This document shows, piece by piece, positions 61,523 to 64,000 of a stretch of 64,000 nt of DNA. A program made the position numbers and the translations under genes. The DNA lies in contig CM068830.1 of the NCBI GenBank assembly GCA_028554795.2, positions 106,243,145-106,307,144 of the forward strand. The letters are read 5' to 3'. Numbering within the stretch: position 1 is the stretch's first letter; every line of letters starts with the position of its first letter. This DNA is from Sinohyriopsis cumingii. Taxonomy: Eukaryota > Mollusca > Bivalvia > Unionida > Unionidae. The notes beneath the pieces were generated by a model. It was not told the DNA's origin. It did not search any database and was given only the letters and a program-made list of their open reading frames with translations.

Positions 61523-62601
61523 CTAATCGCCGTGACAACTAATCACTGTGATAATCATCAACGAGTTCATCAATAAGTTCTCGGTAAACGCTGATACCAT
61601 GATACCACCTAGAAATAATCGCCGACAAATATCAGTTGCTTCATTAATTATTTCTGGTGAGTTATTACCAGTTCGTTTTCCTCCTATGACAACTTCTAAC
61701 CGTTGCACGTCATCGAGGATATTATTAGGACAAGCAGCAAGACTACTTTCAGTAAAACCACCTCCGGTTGCTCCTTCTTGCTCACTTGTTGTTTCCGCCT
61801 TTTTCTCAAAGAGTCTTACGGGTGATCTTTCCACCTTTGCTCTTTCAAGTAGCTCTTCAGACCTTTTAATTCCGACATCAACGTTTGCTGCGGTGAAGAA
61901 GAGTGTTGTTGTTCTATTTGTTCCAGTCTCTCTTTATAAAGTTTTCGTATTTCTTCCCCAAATCTTTTGTATTCTAAATCATCATCTCTGGCTTGTTTTT
62001 TGTTTCTATATATGCGGTATATCCATTTAATAAGATTAGTATTATTTACGTTTTCATGGCCAGGTTTTAAAATTCTAGATTTAATAAATATACCATTTAA
62101 TATTTTTTCAGGTAGTTCTTCACGTTTAGTATTTATAATATCTTAGACAAAATCGTCCCTAATTTTTTTAATCAATTCAGTGTTTTCTCTTATTGGTTTA
62201 GGTGCAAGTTCTTTTTTCACGTCGGCGACTTCAGTACGAACTTTACCAATACCCTCAGGTATTTTTTTATCGAGAGATGGAGGTTGAGCTGCAACTATTT
62301 CAATTGGAAGTTCTCGTAAAATCTTTTTTGTTTTCTTGGTTCTTCTGGCTATTTTTTTTCAGTTTGTTCAGCGGTTTGTTTTGATACTGGAAGAAGATCC
62401 TTCTTAATAGCCATTACGACTTTTTCAGTAGCTGTTGTGACGGGTTTAAATAAATGTTCTGTGCCTTCTGCGTATTCAACTTGAGTTTCTTGCCGTGCCT
62501 GTTGGTTTTTTTCGGAATGAGTCTCTAACAGGAAGAAATTGTCTGATTGTTTCTAGTCGTTCTCGTCCTAACCTAGCTGTGTGCGATTCTGGATGAACCA
62601 T
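61523..62601 (-). pseudogene. Coiled-coil minor protein of PLV-C, broken
   Basis: ATG at 62,601 (MVHPESHTARLGRERLETIR). Pieces in different frames: IVAAQPPSLDKKIPEGIGKV; KPGHENVNNTNLIKWIYRIY; FGEEIRKLYKERLEQIEQ; then an Ala/Gly/Ser C-terminal part to 61,523. Mostly helical and charged. Unrecognised; first gene of the PLV-C late block. Confidence 0.5.
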
Positions 62602-62625
62602 ATTATGACATAACATAATGATTTA

Positions 62626-62863
62626 ATTACAGCAGCAGAGAGGGCGCGACCTGAAGTTGGTTCAATTTCGTAATATATTCGCACGTATCTTGATGAGTTT
62701 TCAGTTAGAGAAAAAAACAACAACAAAATAAAATAACTAACTTCTTAAAGGGAATCCTCAACGAGGTTAGTTATTTTAATTTTAAGGTCATTCACGTCAT
62801 TTTAATCTTTTTTAGGGAGGCTTATTTCGGCATGTGGACGCTTTTTGGCTTGGTCTGTTCACC
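62626..62863. repeat. Right terminal repeat of PLV-C
   Basis: Inverted copy of 48,135-48,360: CAGCAGCAGAGAGGGCGCGAC at the inner edge to GCTTGGTCTGTTCACC at the outer edge. It lacks the outermost CTCTCTGTTGCTGC present at the left. Confidence 0.75.
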
Positions 62864-62974
62864 ATAGTTTCGGAATTTTTAAGTCCCAAGTATTATTTCA
62901 CATTTTAGAAATCTTAAGTGAAATCAGCACGCTTTTTACAATGTCATCAAAAGTGGAGATTTTTATTTCAGTAT

Positions 62975-63225
62975 ATATCTAGTTAAGTAATCACAGTCCA
63001 TACTACCAGTCCCTCATTATCTGATTAAGTAATCAAACTCAATTTTAATAGTCCCTTATTATGTGATTAAGAAATGACATTCCATTCTACCAGTCCCTCA
63101 TTATATGATTAAGTAATCACACTCAATACTACCAGTCCCTTATTATCTGATTAAGTGATCACAGTCCATACTACCAGTCCCTCAAAATCTGATAAAATAA
63201 TCATGGTCCATACTGTAAGCCCCTT
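62975..63225. repeat. 42-bp tandem repeat, about six copies
   Basis: GTCCCTCATTATCTGATTAA and following AGTAATCA; GTCCCT starts at 63,009, 63,051, 63,093, 63,135 and 63,177, with a last variant at 63,219. Confidence 0.9.
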
Positions 63226-63307
63226 AGTGTGAACTCTTAAAGAAACAAGGCTCTTGAAAATTTGCCTTTTGCAACATACAACTTAATGTAGCAGTATCTT
63301 TCTTTTT

Positions 63308-63945
63308 AGGCTTGACACACTTAATGCCTCTGATGTAATTACTCTTCCTGATTGGTCTGCAGATGCACACTTACTGGAAGGTGTTCTCAGGCTTGACACA
63401 CGTAATGCCTATGATGTAATTACTCTTCCTGATTGGTTTGCAGATGCACACTTACTGGAAGGTGTTCTCAGGCTTGACACACTTAATGCCTATGATGTAA
63501 TTATTCTTCCTGATTGGTCTGCAGACGCACACTCACTGGAAGGTGTTCTTAGGCTTGACACACTTAATGCCTATGATGTAATTACTCTTCCAGATTGGTC
63601 TGCAGATGTACACTTACTGGAAGCGTTCTTAGGCTTGACACACTTAATGCCTATGATGTAATTACTCTTCCTGATTGGTCTGCAGATGCACACTTACTGG
63701 AAGGTGTTCTTAGGCTTGACACACTTAATGCCTATGATGTAATTACTCTTCCTGATTGGTCTGCAGATGCACACTTACTGGAAGGTGTTCTCAGGCTTGA
63801 CACACTTAATGCCTATGATGTAATTACTCTTCCTGACTGGTCTGCAGATGCACACTTACTGGAAGGTGTTCTCAGGCTTGGCACACTCAATGCTTTTGAC
63901 ATGGTATTACTCTTCCTGACTTGTCTATAGAAGCACACACATACT
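63308..63945. repeat. 81-bp tandem repeat, seven full copies and a partial one
   Basis: Unit starts AGGCTTGACACACTTAATGC at 63,308, 63,389, 63,470, 63,551, 63,631, 63,712, 63,793 and 63,874. Copies are >90% alike; one is 80 bases long. Since 81 is a multiple of three the unit reads openly (27 residues, e.g. RLDTLNAYDVITLPDWSAD), but the 80-base copy shifts frame, so it is probably a satellite and not a gene. Confidence 0.92.
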
Positions 63946-64000
63946 GAAAGATGCAGCACATATCACAGGCAGGGGTCGTATCTTCATGGTACATGCCATT

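Overview
The window looks like animal nuclear DNA, probably a marine invertebrate and possibly a mollusc. That guess rests on AT-rich gene-poor DNA, spliced host-type exons, microsatellites, an I-like LINE, and large virus-like DNA transposons (Polinton/Maverick, adintovirus-like). Species cannot be named from the sequence.

The left half (284-35,487) is a stack of nested insertions. Polinton-A (284-35,487) has ~357-bp terminal inverted repeats (TIRs) and a 6-bp target duplication ATTATC. It sits inside a host gene of PHD-OTU-MULE type read on the minus strand (exons near 40,022-39,862 and 37,731-35,488, continuing at 283-1). Polinton-B (517-17,843) has ~507-bp TIRs and a 6-bp duplication ATCGTG, and it sits inside the left TIR of Polinton-A. 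Polinton-A also carries an I-like LINE (~18,676-24,612) and a 2.4-kb cut-and-paste transposon (28,588-30,993, duplication TAA) that splits its DNA polymerase gene.

Polinton-B carries the full morphogenesis block on the minus strand: packaging ATPase, two related basic core-type proteins, a coiled-coil protein, integrase with chromodomain, membrane protein, penton, pVI-like protein and hexon. It also has protein-primed-type DNA polymerase B (broken), a CCHC zinc-knuckle protein and accessory genes at both ends. I found no adenain-type protease. Polinton-A kept the polymerase and right arm, but has no hexon, penton, ATPase or integrase. It carries instead two BIR (IAP-type) genes and a tandem pair of unknown genes.

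The most striking feature is in these accessory genes. Eight of them, in both Polintons and on both strands, end 23-32 nt after the stop codon (or last coding base) in a canonical metazoan histone-mRNA 3' stem-loop (GGCCCTTTTCAGGGCC type) followed by a purine-rich downstream element. The left-arm genes also share a ~25-bp upstream motif followed by a TATA box. The right-arm pair is divergent around a CRE/CCAAT/TATA promoter, like an H2A-H2B pair. This suggests that a class of Polinton genes is expressed through the replication-dependent histone 3'-end pathway (SLBP/U7), while the polymerase and zinc-knuckle genes use AATAAA-like signals.

The region 37.7-48.1 kb is host DNA: an intron, dispersed repeats, microsatellites and a decayed Gypsy-type integrase fragment. 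A second, older virus-like element (PLV-C, ~48,135-62,863) follows, bounded by ~230-bp inverted copies of one sequence. It holds decayed genes for ATPase, a VP1-type phospholipase A2 domain, integrase, a long PolB-helicase-HNH protein, an HNH homing-type endonuclease, a membrane protein, a fiber, a core protein, a double-jelly-roll capsid protein and two minor proteins. It is interrupted by long AT arrays (55-56.8 kb). The right edge (62.9-64 kb) is 42-bp and 81-bp tandem repeats.
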